Counted from the stretch's first letter, positions 1 through 12,970 are shown. The stretch is DNA of 64,000 bases from Casuarina equisetifolia (GCA_028551475.1 CM052358.1:3226501-3290500); one strand, 5' to 3'. Translations and numbers: made by a program. The notes: generated by a model not told the origin, from the letters alone.

Positions 1-3000
1 TGTAAAAAAAATGTTTAAAGCATTTTGTGATGGAAAATTCATAAGAATATCTATACATAATACTTAAATACATCCTTATAAATATATATACATATATACT
101 TTAAAATAGTAGGTTTGAACACTTACTGAGGATCAAGGTACCCTAATGTACCAGCTGGACGAGTTGATATATGAGAATCAGTTTCACTTGCAAAGACTCT
201 GGACAATCCAAAATCAGCTATCTTGGCTTGCATGTTTTCATTCAACAAAATGTTAGAAGCTTTCATGTCTCTATGTATTATAGGTGGCTTGCAACCATTA
301 TGTAGATATTCTAGTCCTGCAATCCCACCAATAAACCATCGTTTACTTGTTCAAGCACAGAAATAAAATCCAAAGATTTCAAGCATGAATAAGCGTATAA
401 TCCATTCCTTTGCATACCATGTGCTGCATCCACCGCAATATGAAGTCTTTCATTCCATTTTAAGATATTGATGTTGGACGCTGCATCAGAAATATTTTGA
501 GTTATCTCTTTCAATCGGTCTACAGTTGAGAATTGCCCTTATTTAGCAATGTTGTAAGAAAATAAAACTATTCATGGGATATTTGTGAAACATATACGTT
601 GCTAATCCTAATGAATGACATACGTGGTTCAATTTGTTTTAAACCTTAGATTGGCTTGTTAGTACTTCATGTCTGCCGTCTTTGTTCGTAATACCTGGTC
701 TCATGTTTTGGATCTTAATCCATAAAAGACTAGCTGGAACTTTTTTGTGCGCTTTTCATTTTTTCCATATTTATTTTCTTCTCTCATTCTAATATGCCTA
801 ATGATAAGAGCAGGCAACATGGGATTGCCTTCCGTAAATATGAATTGGCAAGCTTTGGGACTACAGCTGCACCATCAGAGGTTGTCTGCCCTAACTTTCG
901 GCATTTTGGTGGTAAATACCTGCTAAATGCTGCTGCAGGTTCCCATTAGCCATGTACTCGTATATCAGTGCCTTCCTCTCACCCTCATCACAGTATCCAA
1001 CGAGAGAAACCAAGTTCCTATGATGAACCACCGTTAAGAGTTGTGCCTGCGTTTCAAAACAACGCTTCATGCCAATTTCGATAAAATCATAGTATTTGAA
1101 ACCTTGGAGTAAATGAAAACACTAGTTGTAGCATTCTATCTGACCTCTGCTTGAAATTCCTTGTACCCTTGGTTTGATGAAGAAGAGAGCAACTTAACAG
1201 CAACTTTAGTGCCATCTTGCAGCGTGCCAAGGTACACGCTTCCAAATCCTCCCGCTCCAATGATTGAATTGAAGTTATTAGTTATTCTTAGAACTTCAGA
1301 ATAACTATACTGTCGACCCTTTGGTTTGATGTTGGAACTCACAATTGTATCTATAACAAGGAAGATCAGCTCATTAACGGCATGCACAAATCCACGAGAA
1401 CATGTTTCAGGTTTGCATGGGAATATGTATAGTTTGTTATAACGTATATGTCTACGTCGCTAAACCAATACTTCCAGATGCTAAAGTTACAATGATTAAA
1501 TCCATAGTCCACTGACTCTACCAAAGCCGTATGTTGTGACCTCTTAGCGATGTTTTACATTTCTCCACTGTATTTTGTTGGAGATGTAATGCTAGAGAAG
1601 AAGAAAATGAAGAAAGAAGTACCTTCATGCCTTTTCCTTCTATAAATGGCAAGAGAACTGAAGACGAACAGAAGGACCAGTACTGCCACGGACGACGCAA
1701 CGACTGGGATAATGGACTTAATTTTCTTCTTCCTCTTGCATGAAGCCATTTCACAGAGATCTGGATTTTCGCCAAATCTTGCATAAAGAACTTTAAGGTA
1801 AGGTAAGATCCTACGGTAAATAACTCTTCAAAAGATAGATCATTCTATCATCATGCGATAAGAAATACAACGTTAGATACTGAGGGCAAAGATAAATAAA
1901 ACAAGAGGCCAGGATAACTGAAATCAGCTTTATTAAGCAACTGAGAAAATGAAGCATTTGAGACAGAAAGAGAAGCTAACCTCAAGTCCAATATCCTGTC
2001 CTTCGACTTTTCCAGGAGAGCCTCAGGAACTGAACCTGTGAGGTTGTTACCCCTCAAATCACTGCAAACATGGTGTTAGGCAAATCACCACAATTTCCTA
2101 AAGCCGCGTAGGTTCAGAATAACTAGATCAAAACTAAACAACTTACAGGGTACTCAAGTATGACATTTGTGCTAAAACTTCTGGCACTGGCCCAATTAAG
2201 TTATTATATGACAAATCCCTGAAAATAGATAGAATTAGAAACAATTTGGATAAAAATACCTTCGTGTTTTAAGGTCAAAAATTATTTCTGTTCTTGCCAC
2301 CCTGATATTGCAATATAGGGTAAAAGTTTCTGGTATCATGCCCCAACTTTACTCTCTACACATTAATACGTTCATCAAGAAGATATCCATCTGCCAAGCA
2401 GTAATCTTAAGCTGGCAGATGGTCCATTGTTACTGAATCGCGAGTATCTATCACACTTTGGATCAAGACTTACAAAGATTGGAGTTCCTTGAGGTTGGAG
2501 AGTGAAGCTGCAATTGCTCCTGACAATTTACTTGAACTCATGTTCCTGCTTGCCATTATGAAAAGAAGGAAGAATTACTAATCACGGTTATTAAATATGC
2601 GATTACGCAGTTATGAAAGGAGTCTCTTCGAGTGAACCATTTCCTAGAATTGCTTTATATTTTCATATCAATAATGAAGTCCAATGGATTTGATATCCCG
2701 AGAGTTAAGGAAGGCTTTCTTTTCCATTAGACCATGATCCCATTAATTGAAATTTTACAGCTTGAGTAAAACAAGTTTTGAGCATTGGAAATGCACTCAC
2801 AGTGAGATGATCCTTGGAGGACTGTCATTACTGCAGTTCAAACCATCCCATGAGAATTCAACTGGAACACAAGGATCGCCTTGCCAATTTTTACTCACGT
2901 TGTACAGTTTCTTTATTTCCATGATCGCTTCAACTAATGTTTTCAATGGGGAAAAGGGGGATAATAAACAATCAGTGAAAAAAAAAGTGGTTGAGAGGAG

Positions 3001-5875
3001 GAGCAGGGGGAGAAGGAGGATTCAAAGTAAGCAAGATCAAATAGAAAAACAAAAAGAAGTGACAGTTTGATCAACAAATAATTTGCAGCCGTTGCATCAA
3101 TATGCCTTTCCTATGATGATGACAACTTGAATGCAGCATGAATCATATTCAAGGCTAGTTACTAACTGCATAAAATTCTATCGTGGGTAGTAACATACAA
3201 CTCATGTTAACACCAGTTTAATCAAATATGTGAGAAAACTACAAGATTTTTGCAGTTAATTATAAGCTAAAAACCGTAAACATAGTGTGAAGTGAGTTGC
3301 CCCAATGTGAAATACTGCAGCAAAAATAGTTTAGTTTCTGTTCTGGCAACAATAAAAGAGGTTCATCTGTTAAGAACCTGTTTATAGGACACATGTCTAC
3401 CATAAAGCCTTCATAAGCTGCGGAAGTGTCTTTACATGTGGCATTGACAACTTACAGATAGCATGGACGTTTGTATAACGGCAATATCAATAACAATTCC
3501 TTGTAAAAGAAAAAGAAGCATACCATCTTCTGTGGCAGTAGGTTTATTTGGGAGCTCTTTTAGCACAACAGTCTCAAAGGCGTTGAGGATTGGAGGAAGC
3601 TTGGATCCTTGAGCCGCCGTTATTGAAAAGTGCAGCCGATTTCCCGTAATTGGTGGATCATCTTGGACTATGGTTATTGGTTTCAGATAATCAAGCTTCA
3701 CAGATGCTGTCAGATTACGCTCACCGTTCAAACTAATTGCCAATTCCCTCTGTTGGCCGGGCTTAAGCTTCTCAATCTCAGCAAAGTGGAAGTAAACATA
3801 AACTTTCGAATTAGAGCTCGGTGGATTCCAGTATATGTTCAAGGGAATGCTAGCGTTCTGTGTTTTGCAAGCAGTCCCCATCGCTTTGGCTGGTAATCTA
3901 TACGCATCATCGATGCTTTGGGTGTAAATGGTGGAGTCCGTGGAAAACGAAGTGTAATCATCAAATGATACGGGAAGCCAGTAGCGATCATAAACATCAG
4001 CCGGATACCTGATTGGAAGAAAATATCAAAACTGATCCTTTGACATGATTTACATTCAACTTTTTGAAAAAGAGAAGTTATTAAAAAGGGATGACCTGAA
4101 AATATTGCATAACTTAGAAAGATTGGTCGTCAGCCACCAAAGTTTAGGGGTGTTACAAATAAAATAACTTCGCAAAAGAAAATCGATAAGATGCTCCAAT
4201 ATTGAACTCATTTGTCTTAGCATATAATAGAAATATCATAAAATTATATAGTTTTGAATACGTAAAAGTTATAGTAAAGCAAAAGACATTCCAAATATTC
4301 TTTGATGATTCCATTAAAAAAAAAAATTGTATGCCAATGAATAAGACATAAATACAACTTTTCAAGATGATATAATTAACTCACCTGAGACTTGATTTAT
4401 TCTGGCCAATATCGTATCGCCTTATGTTTCCGAGAGCTCCAGCCTCGGTATGATAAATGGAATTATCTAACATTCGTAGTTCTAAAGATGTAATATAAGG
4501 TGTTCCATGACCAGTATTAACAAGACACACATCCACATAATCCGTCAAGGGAACATGAATAATGTCATAAAAAGCATCTGTTGAATCCATTGTTAGCCAT
4601 TTATTGACCCCAAGATATAGGTCAAATATTGGGGTTTCATTTTTGCTATCGTAATTCCCATACAAGAATTGAGCTCTAATCATATAGTTATTGTTTCTTC
4701 CTCGCTCTGGTCTCAAGGTATAACAATTCCTTATTCCTTCAGGAAAACTTCTTAGTGTCCTTAGCCTTTGTGAATATTTATAAGACACATCAAGAGATAT
4801 CGTACTGGGTACTCCAATGTCTATTAGTTCTTTATCTGAAATGTAAGGAATACCCGTTCTATCGTCGGTGTAATCTTCATTGCTGCCACAGTTAATGCTG
4901 ATGAAACCTTGAAATCATAACACATAAATAAAGAATCAGGCATAGCGATTCAACGGGGTATCATCGTACAACCAGGCTTCTATGTTTACTGATAAAACTG
5001 GCAACACAGTTCGTAAAACACAAGAAGAAAAAAAGGAAGTTTCTAAGCAGCTTACTTCCAACTAGTGTTGAGGCAATGACGTAGATTTCAGAAATGTTGC
5101 GAACAAAGATAACATAGCTAAACATTGTAAACACGTTTCTGAAAAGGTTTCTTAGAAATGCTAGAAACATCATTGACTCGAAGTCCAGCAACACGTATAC
5201 ACTGACAGAATAACAAAAACATGCACGCGTAGTTGACTCGTTCTGATTATCGAACGTGGTATGAAAACATTACAGCCGTGAGTTGTTTTTTCCCCCCCTA
5301 ATCTTTTGGATCATAGCACTCAAAATTTATTTTCCCTCATTGCTTCATTATAGCTAATCATTTTAAAAAATAGTTGAATATCTTAGAAGATAAGCCGCCT
5401 GGTTTTCTTTACTAGTCTTGAAAAATGAAAGTAAAAGAAGTTTGGTCAGCATAGCTGTAAATTTGTTTTGATATTCTAACCAAGCCAATGTTATTTCGGT
5501 GGCTGCTTGCATCTAGTTTTGTCTCGTGATTGATCGACAGCACCTTTTTATTTGTAAGTAGAATTTTTAAGGTTACTATGCTGAAGTAGAACAGAAGAAG
5601 AAAACAGCATATGCTCTAGACTACTGCAAACTTTATAACTGGAATAGTCTTCAATCACTTGGGATGCACCAGAGAAAGACTAAGAACACAGAATAGGTTC
5701 ACTAAATTTTGAAAAAGGCTAAATCTTCGTACTCACCTGGAATGGCATCAGCAAGCTTTCTTCCCGCATGCTGATTATCTCCTGCAGCTGGTTTTGGAAT
5801 GCCGAGAATAGCAATCGCAAGAACAAAGACGACCCATGCTTTCAAAATCCAAACAAAGTCTGGTGCACCATCCAT
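1..5875 (-). CDS. Malectin-like LRR receptor-like Ser/Thr kinase, 3' end beyond the left edge
   Basis: A plasma-membrane receptor kinase of the malectin-like LRR-I group (FRK1/SIRK type), presumably sensing an extracellular ligand and signalling by phosphorylation. Exons read on the minus strand: 5875-5737, 4907-4385, 4008-3524, 2933-2801, 2545-2474, 2218-2147, 2061-1981, 1777-1623, 1350-1145, 1046-920, 480-418 and 316-127; about 748 residues are visible. Order: signal peptide (hydrophobic [10 protein letters not shown]), malectin-like ectodomain starting FISINCGS, about three LRRs on 72- and 81-bp exons, a membrane helix ([14 protein letters not shown]), then kinase with [19 protein letters not shown] and DFG, so an RD kinase. 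The start is the first ATG, in context CCACCATGG. Exon 480-418 could start at 519, adding 13 residues; the shorter form fits family length. The last visible exon ends at 127 in phase 2; the kinase C-terminal exon lies outside. No stop or frameshift is seen. The ligand is unknown. Confidence 0.93.
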
Positions 5876-6852
5876 GGTGGAGTTAACTCCTTATCAAACC
5901 TTAGTTCACCTTAAATGCCCGCTTAATTCAAAGAAGGATGAGTATTCCTTTAAGGAAGCGAGTGCCTAGCAACAATATTTATAGTAAACATATGTACCTG
6001 GATTTGGGTAAGAACAGTAATGATCGAACGAAAGGAACCCTTTCGTCTTCATCCAAGTCTCCCTGTAAGTTTCTCTGCTTCTTCCTTCAAGTTTGTATGT
6101 TCGCAAAAAACTTTCAAAGCTGACTCGGCTTTCTCTTTGTTCGACGATCATTTTCTTGAAGTCATATGTGCATATTATATACATTCAACCGCTTGGACTG
6201 ATTTTATTGAATACCTCAAATTTGCCTAATCTTCCAAAAAAATATTGTCTCCCTCTATATAAACCAGTTTTGAAGAGGAAAACGTTCTTCTAACATAATA
6301 TTTAAACTCATGATCAAATGAAAAAAAAAATGACTCATAATTCAGGTGCATGGTATAAATATTACACATGAAACATAAAACTTTACTTTGCTTGCTAAAA
6401 AAGATGATGGAATGTCTTATATTATTTACGATTTATTAGAGATCCAGTCGTTTGCGTGAATCTTACGAGGACTTTATCTAATGGTTTGATTTGGTCAAGG
6501 CGCTGATTAAGGGCGGTTACATTGAGACTACTAGAAGCAGAGTAAGACCAAATCAAAGCCGATCGCCATCACGGGAATAGTGTCCGCCACATGTTAAGGG
6601 CAAGTTCGAAACAAAAACTTGGACTCTTGACTGAAACTTGGGACCACACGACGACGTGAAATCGACCGACTGTTAGAAGGTACTGTAGTGTAGTTTACGT
6701 TGTCATTTGTTTGCCTTAAACTACGACCCAACAGTCCCGTGGACTGCCTCCACCATTCTTTCCAGCTATATGTTATTTTTCATAGGGACGTCTCCATGTA
6801 CAATCCAACGTAAAGCTCACAAAGCCTATAACCCATGTTAGTGAATAGTCAT
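5876..6852. other. Upstream region of the receptor kinase gene
   Basis: 977 bp between the receptor kinase start and the copia target duplication. Apart from the TATA box I see no gene. Two W-box-like TTGAC cores occur (near 6493 and 6626), which WRKY factors bind in promoters of related defence receptor kinases; such short motifs are common by chance. The copia insertion begins about 1 kb upstream of the start codon. Confidence 0.5.
5976..5983 (-). promoter_or_regulatory. Putative TATA box of the receptor kinase gene
   Basis: TATAAATA on the minus strand, about 100 bp upstream of the start codon at 5875, a plausible spacing for a plant promoter. It is the best match nearby. The transcription start was not determined. 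Confidence 0.5.
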
Positions 6853-6857
6853 CTTAA
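6853..6857. repeat. Target-site duplication, left copy (CTTAA)
   Basis: Five bases directly before the left LTR, identical to 12354-12358 directly after the right LTR. Five-base duplications are typical of copia integrases. A perfect pair shows that the element still has its original ends. Confidence 0.93.
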
Positions 6858-7542
6858 TGATGGGAAAAACGACGTATAAAGTTTTCCACTTTAATTGAAC
6901 CTATGAGGAAATACTAAAACACCAACGATGTATTCGAATCACAAGTAAACTAAGCAAATCACAATCAACACAAAAGAATTTCTACGTGGAAAAACTCCTC
7001 CAATGTGAAGATAAAAAATCACGGAACTGATCACGGAGTCCACCCAAATCTCCACTATATCAATTGTTAGGATACAACCCAATCAAGTCCTTAACAATAG
7101 CAATAGGACAAAGATTTATTGATTCAACAACAATAGAATCACCAATAAATAGTGAAGAACAAGTTGTAAACAACAACTTAACCAAGAAAAATTGGAGAAA
7201 TATCACCTATATTTTCGACCACAATCTGCTGACTTCAAGAGCTCCAAACAACGATCCAACCGTTCACAATGAAGAACACTCAATCCCGAACTTGCTGACA
7301 AAAAATCAGCTCAATCGGACCACGGATCGACCTTGATCAGATGTTTGATCAACTGCTACGTAGGACCTCTAATTCCTACGAAATTCTGCTCTTTTCTTTT
7401 CTCTCTCTCTTTTCTTTTTTGACGGCCACTCACCTCTTCTCTCAAGAAAAAACCCTATATTTTTTCTTTTAAACCTTAGGGCCACATTACCCTAATTGGA
7501 CCCAATAATAAGTCCCCGAATATGGGTTGGACCAACCCAACA
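6858..7542 (-). repeat. Copia 3' LTR (left copy)
   Basis: 685 bp, with the TG...CA ends expected of LTRs. About 96 percent identical to the right LTR by eye. Short open frames inside it are shadows of the repeat and also occur in the other LTR. Confidence 0.96.
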
Positions 7543-7555
7543 ATTCTCCCCCTCC
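7543..7555 (-). other. Polypurine tract of the copia element
   Basis: On the minus strand a purine run GGAGGGGGAGAAT lies directly against the 3' LTR, where the plus-strand primer of LTR retrotransposons is expected. Confidence 0.85.
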
Positions 7556-7589
7556 AGCCCAAATGAGAGAGATTCCATATGTCCATTTC

Positions 7590-10500
7590 TCAAGCACAAT
7601 CCAAACCGGCCTCATGCCGACAAAACTCAAACTTTTCTCGCCATAGAGCCTTTGTCATCATATCAGAACCATTATCCTCAGTATGTACCTTTTCAAGTGC
7701 AACCTCTTTGGTTTCCATGATATCTCGTATCCAATGATATCTTACATCAATATGCTTTGACCTTTGATGAAAAGTAGAGTTCTTAGCAAGATGTATAGCA
7801 CTTTGACTATCACAAAATAGCACATACCTTTCTTGCACGAAACCAAGTTCTTTTATGAATTCCTTCATCCAAAACAACTCTTTACATGCTTCCGTTACTG
7901 CAATAAATTCTGCTTCTGTTGTAGATAGAGCAATACATTTTTGTAATCTTGATTGCCATGCCACAGCTCCCCCTGAAAACTTAATCAAGTAGCCTGAAGT
8001 AGATCTTCTATTATCAATATCTCCTGCCATGTCAGAATCTGTATATCCCACAAGAATAGGCTTATCACTCCCAAATAAAAGTTTCAAACTAGAAGTGCCT
8101 CGAAGATACCTTAGAATCCACTTCACTGCATTCCAATGTTCTCTTCCAAGATTAGAAGTAAATCTACTAACTACTCCAACTGCATGAGTTATATCTAGTC
8201 TTGTATAAATCATTGTATACATTAAACAACCAACAACCGAAGCATAAAGAACTCTTTCCATATCTTTTTTGTCTTCCTCATCTGCAGGACATTATTTCTT
8301 ACTAAGCTTAAAGTGTGTAGCAAGAGGCGTGCTCACCACTTTAGCTTTATCCATACAAAACCTTTAAAACACTTTCTTAATATACTCCTCTTGAAACAAT
8401 CATAACTTCTTAGCTTTTCTATCACGACTGACTCTTATACCAAGAATTTGCTTCACTGAGCCTAAGTCTTTCATTAAGAATGACTTACTTAACTCCTGCT
8501 TCAACTTTTCAATTCTTGCAGCGTTCTTACCAACTATAAGCATGTCATCTACATAAAGCAGTAGAATGATAAAGTCAACATCTGAGAACTTCTGCACAAA
8601 CACACAATGATCAGAATTTGTCTTCTTATAGGCTTGCTCCCCCATAAAAGACTCAAATTTTTGATACCATTGTCTCAGTGCCTGTTTTAAGCCATATAAA
8701 CTTTTCTTTAGCTTGCAAACATAGTTCTCTTTACCTTTATCTTTAAAACCCTCTGGTTGCTCCATATAAATTTCTTCATTTAGGTCACCATGAAAAAAAG
8801 CAGTCTTTACATCCATTTGCTCAATTTCAAAATCAAGACTGGCAGCCAATCCAAAAACCATTTGAATTGAGGACATTTTCACAACATGTGAGAAAATCTC
8901 ATCATAATCAATTTTCTTTTTCTGACTGAAACCTTTAACAACTAGTCTGGCTTTGTATCGGGGTTGTGAAGAATTTTCATCATGCTTCAATCTATAAATC
9001 CAACGATTCTTCAAAGCTTTCTTGCTCTTAGGCAATGTCACCAACTCAAATGTTTGATTATCATGCAAAGATTTCAACTCATCTTGCATTGCATCAACCC
9101 ATTTTTTCTTATCCACATCTTCTGCTGCTTCTTCAAAGCTCTCAAGCTCACCTGCATCAGTCAACAATACATACTCCTCAGTGGAGTATCTAAAGGATGG
9201 ATGGCGACCTCTAGTAGACCTCCTCAATGGTGGAACTGAAGATGGATTCTGCTGAACATCAACAACATTATCTGTTTGAGTGTCACTATTATCTGCAACC
9301 TGTTGGTCATTCTGAACCTGATCCTGAACATCATGTTGAATATCACTCTCAATTTGTTCTGGCAACTGTCGCTGTAAATCATTTAAAGGAATTAGATCAA
9401 TATCAATACCAATCTTAGAGCCTTGTGACATATTCTTCTCACTCTGGCCAATATCTGTCATATTTTGATTCTCAAAAAATACAACATCACGACTCCTCAC
9501 AATTTTCTTCACAGCTGGATCATAATACCTGTAGCCAAATTCATCAGAACCATAACCAAGAAATATACATTCTCGTGTCTTGACATCTAACTTAGACCTC
9601 TCATCCTTTGGAATATGAACAAATGTTTTGCAACCAAATACTCTTAGATGGTTATAGGAAACATCCTTACCAAACCAAACTCTATCTGGCACATCACCAT
9701 CTAAAGCAACAGTTGGAGATAGATTGATAACATAAGCTGCTGTAAGTAATGTCTCACCCCAAAATGTCTTTGGCAAGTTAGCATTTGAAATCATGCATCT
9801 AACTCTCTCAACCAATGTCCTGTTCATTCGTTCCGCTATACCATTCAACTGAGGTGTTTTTGGAGGTGTCTTCTGATGTCGAATACCATGTTGCCTACAA
9901 TACTCATCAAATGGTCCAATGTACTCACCACCATTATCTGATCGAATGCATTTCAACTTCTTTCCAGTTTGCCGCTCTACTGAAACTTGAAACTGCTTAA
10001 ACACATCTAGCACTTGATCTTTTGACATCAAAACGTAAACCCAAACCTTTCTTGAGTAGTCATCAATAAAGGTCACAAAGTAGGATGCTCCACCAAGCGT
10101 CCTCGAGTTAACTAGGCCACAAACATCTAAGTGTACTAACTCCAAGAAATCTGATTTTCTTGAAGGAGGGTGACTATAGAATGAAACCTTTTTCTGTTTT
10201 TCAACTAAACAATGTGCACACTTCTCAAGTTTTTCACTCTTAATCCCAGATAACAAGTTCTTCTTTGCCAACACATTCATGCCCTTCTCATTCATATGAC
10301 TTAACCTTTTATGCCATAAAGCACTTGCATTCCTATCTTCTACTACATTACAAATGTTCTTGGAAATCTTGGCCTGAAATAAATATAAAAAAGACTCTTT
10401 CTTGCCTCTAACAATAACTAATGAACCCTTAGTAAGTTTCCATTGTCCATTATTGAAGATATTGCAAAAACCTTCATCATCAAGTTGTCCGGTAGAAATC

Positions 10501-11612
10501 AAATTCAAGTGAATTTCTAGTACATGTCTAACATTCTTGAGAACCAACTTGGATCCATTACGAGTCTCCAAGCATACATCTCTCATACCTACAACTTTAG
10601 CCAAGCAATCATTACCAATCTTCAATGTGCCAAAGTTTCCAAGAGTATAAAAAGTAAAGAACTCCCTCTTGGAAGTAATATGAAGAGAAGCACCACTATC
10701 AATTACCCAACTTGTCTCCTTGCTTGCAAAATTCACATTATTATCATAGCACACAATAACAAATTCATTAGTAGTTGCTGCAACTCGATCATTACCATTG
10801 TTGTCCTTCTTCTCCTCGCTTTCATTAACTTTCTTCTTCTCATTTCTACCTTTACTATTTTTATTTTCATTTTTCAGCTGAAAGCAATTTTTCTTGATAT
10901 AACCCATCTTGCCACAATGATGGCACTCTACATTTTTATGCCATGATCTAGACTTACTTCGACTTTTGTTATAACCTCTCGGACCTCTACCATGACTTCT
11001 CCCCCTATTTTCAACAACCAAAGTTTCAAAATGAGACAAAGAACCCTGACTCTTTCTTCTCATCTCTTCATTTAAAATACTAGTCTTGACAAAATCTATA
11101 GTGACAATTTCATCGGGAGAAGAGTTACTCACTGACATACGAAATGTTTCCTAAGATTTTGGTAAAGTACCAAGTAACCAAAGTCCTTGTACTTCATCTT
11201 CAAACTTCATATTCATGCCTGAAAGTTGATCTAACATTCCCTGAAACTCATTCAAATGATCAGATATGGATTGCCCATTTTTGTATTTCAAGCTAATAAG
11301 TTGCTTCATCAAATACATCTTATTATTTCCAATCTTTCGAGCATACAAAGATTCAAGTTTGTTCCATAGAGTCCGAGCATATGTTTCTTTACTAATGTAA
11401 TTCAAAACATTCTCATCTACAAATTGTCAAATGAACCCGCATATAATTTTCTGCTCAAGAGTCCAATTGGCCTCACTTATGTTATATGGTCTAGTTTCAC
11501 TAAACACCGGTAAGTGCCAACGCTTCACATAAAGCAAATCTTCCATCTTACCCTTCCAAACATGATAGTTTCTTCCATTCAAACTAATCATCTTGTTAGT
11601 GCTTAGTTCCAT
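7590..11612 (-). pseudogene. Copia gag-pol polyprotein, single frame with five premature stops
   Basis: One frame runs from the ATG at 11612 to the terminal stop at 7590-7592. Internal stops lie at 11427-11429, 11151-11153, 8400-8402, 8364-8366 and 8292-8294; no frameshift is needed. In order I see the gag domain, a CCHC-like zinc knuckle near 10910 in which the histidine position is tyrosine, the protease motif DSGA, the integrase HHCC region and catalytic core (including SDNGGEY), reverse transcriptase with YVDD, and RNase H with the ALSTTEAE stretch. Two stops fall in gag or just before the knuckle; three fall between reverse transcriptase and RNase H. The long middle part (8400-11138, 912 residues) is open. 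The copy may still be transcribed or used in trans, but it cannot make a complete polyprotein. Confidence 0.95.
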
Positions 11613-11652
11613 CGTTCAATCAAATCCAAAGATAAAACAACCACAACCTAAG

Positions 11653-11664
11653 TTCTTGATACCA
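11653..11664 (-). other. Primer-binding site of the copia element
   Basis: Minus-strand TGGTATCAAGAA starts three bases inside the 5' LTR edge. The first eight bases match the complement of the initiator methionine tRNA 3' end used by most plant copia elements; the rest matches less well. Confidence 0.85.
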
Positions 11665-11667
11665 CTC

Positions 11668-12353
11668 TGATGGGAAAAACGACGTATAAAGTTTTCCACT
11701 TTGATTGAACCTATGAGGAAATACTAAAACACCAACGATGTATTCGAATCACAAGTAAACTAAGCAAATCACAATCAACACAAAAGAATTTCTACGTGGA
11801 AAAACTCCTCCAATGTGAAGGATAAAAAACCACGTGACCGATCACGGAGTTCACCCAAATCTCCACTATATCAATCGTTAGGATACAACCCAATCAAGTC
11901 CTTAACAATAGCAACAGGACAAAGATTTACTGATTCAACAACAATAGAATCACCAATAAATAGTGAAGAACAAATTATAAACAACAACTTAAACAAGAAA
12001 AGTTGGAGAAATATCACCCAGATTTTTTACCACAATCTGCTGACTTCAAGAGCTCCAAACAACGATCCAACCGTTCACAATGAAGAACACCCAATCCCGA
12101 ACCTGCTGACAAAAAATCAGCTCAATCGGACCACGGATCGACCTTGATCCGATGTTTGATCAACTGCTACGCAGGGCCTCTAATTCCTGCGAAATTCTGC
12201 TCTTTTCTTTTTTCTCTCTCTTTTCTTTTTTGACGGCCACTCACCTCTTCTCTCAAGAAAAAACCCTATATTTTTTCTTTTAAACCTTAGGGCCACATTA
12301 CCCTAATTGGACCCAATAATAAGTCCCCGAATATGGGCTGGACCAACCCAACA
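11668..12353 (-). repeat. Copia 5' LTR (right copy)
   Basis: 686 bp, TG...CA ends, one base longer than the left copy because of a single inserted base. As the 5' LTR in minus orientation it would hold the element's promoter. Confidence 0.96.
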
Positions 12354-12358
12354 CTTAA
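12354..12358. repeat. Target-site duplication, right copy (CTTAA)
   Basis: Identical to 6853-6857 and directly next to the right LTR. Confidence 0.93.
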
Positions 12359-12970
12359 GAATAGGATAATAAAAATTTTATTATATCTAAATGATTATCT
12401 GTTGTTAAAATTAACGGCTATAATAGAAACCAGGAGTGGTGCTTTGAAACCAGTAACAGTGCTGGCGGCGGTTGGTGAGACAAGACTGAATCGACTTGGT
12501 CTTAAGCGTCTTAAGCCATGTTGGTTTGTTTGATAACATTCTCTAAGTGAAGCAACTGGCCATTTGGGCTTGCGGGGTGGAATATTTGTATTCCATTTGG
12601 GGAAGCTAGATTAAACCCTATATTTTTAGATAGTTTCTTCCTTTATTGAGCGTTTCCAAATGCTTTAACCAAGTCATGATGAAAGTAGAGTCGTTTTCGT
12701 GTTTTGGTAGTGATCCGAGTGCCTAAATGGCCTTTAATATTTAGTTTCCTGCAATAGGTTTCCTCGGTCATTTCAGAGTAATACATTGGCTAGAGAAATA
12801 ATAAAGTTAAAGTAATTCAAGGGTAAAGTCGGGCTGAAATGGATTGTGAACATTCATTTCAGCATTTTTAAGTTCGAAACAGCAAGCAGGATGATGTTGA
12901 AGATAGTCATGGTTATTATTGCTTGTATGGATTACTGTTCTTAATTAACCATGAGAATTCTTTCGTGCAG
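12359..12970. other. Spacer between the copia element and the kinase pseudo-exon
   Basis: About 610 bp with no recognisable gene. I looked for the kinase exon that should precede the pseudo-exon (the one holding the HRD and DFG motifs) and did not find it. The end of this stretch (to 12970, GTGCAG) looks like a preserved splice acceptor. Confidence 0.5.

Larger units (their letters stand above)
6858..12353 (-). mobile_element. Ty1/copia LTR retrotransposon (Tnt1/Tork-like), structurally complete, coding-defective
   Basis: A complete copia-type element read on the minus strand: 5' LTR at 11668-12353, primer-binding site, gag-pol frame, polypurine tract, 3' LTR at 6858-7542. Five-base target duplications CTTAA flank it at 6853-6857 and 12354-12358. 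Domain order is gag, protease, integrase, reverse transcriptase, RNase H, which defines Ty1/copia (integrase before RT). The two LTRs differ, by my eye count, at about 25 substitutions and one single-base indel over 685 bp, so the insertion is fairly recent on a plant time scale. The polyprotein frame carries five internal stops, so the copy cannot encode its full protein. Lineage assignment within copia is inference from general resemblance to Tnt1-type polyproteins. Confidence 0.97.

Noticed and set aside
418..519. Longer form of a receptor-kinase exon with 13 extra residues (DRLKEITQN...)
   Set aside because: A second acceptor (GATGCAG) at 480 gives the usual family length [12 protein letters not shown], so the longer exon is probably not used.
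7064..7336. Plus-strand open frame of 90 codons, with a sister at 11815-12147
   Set aside because: Both lie inside the copia LTRs at equivalent positions and opposite to the element's coding strand; they are repeat shadows.
8982..10946. Several plus-strand frames of 60-140 codons
   Set aside because: They are antisense to the conserved copia integrase/reverse transcriptase frame and show no domains of their own.
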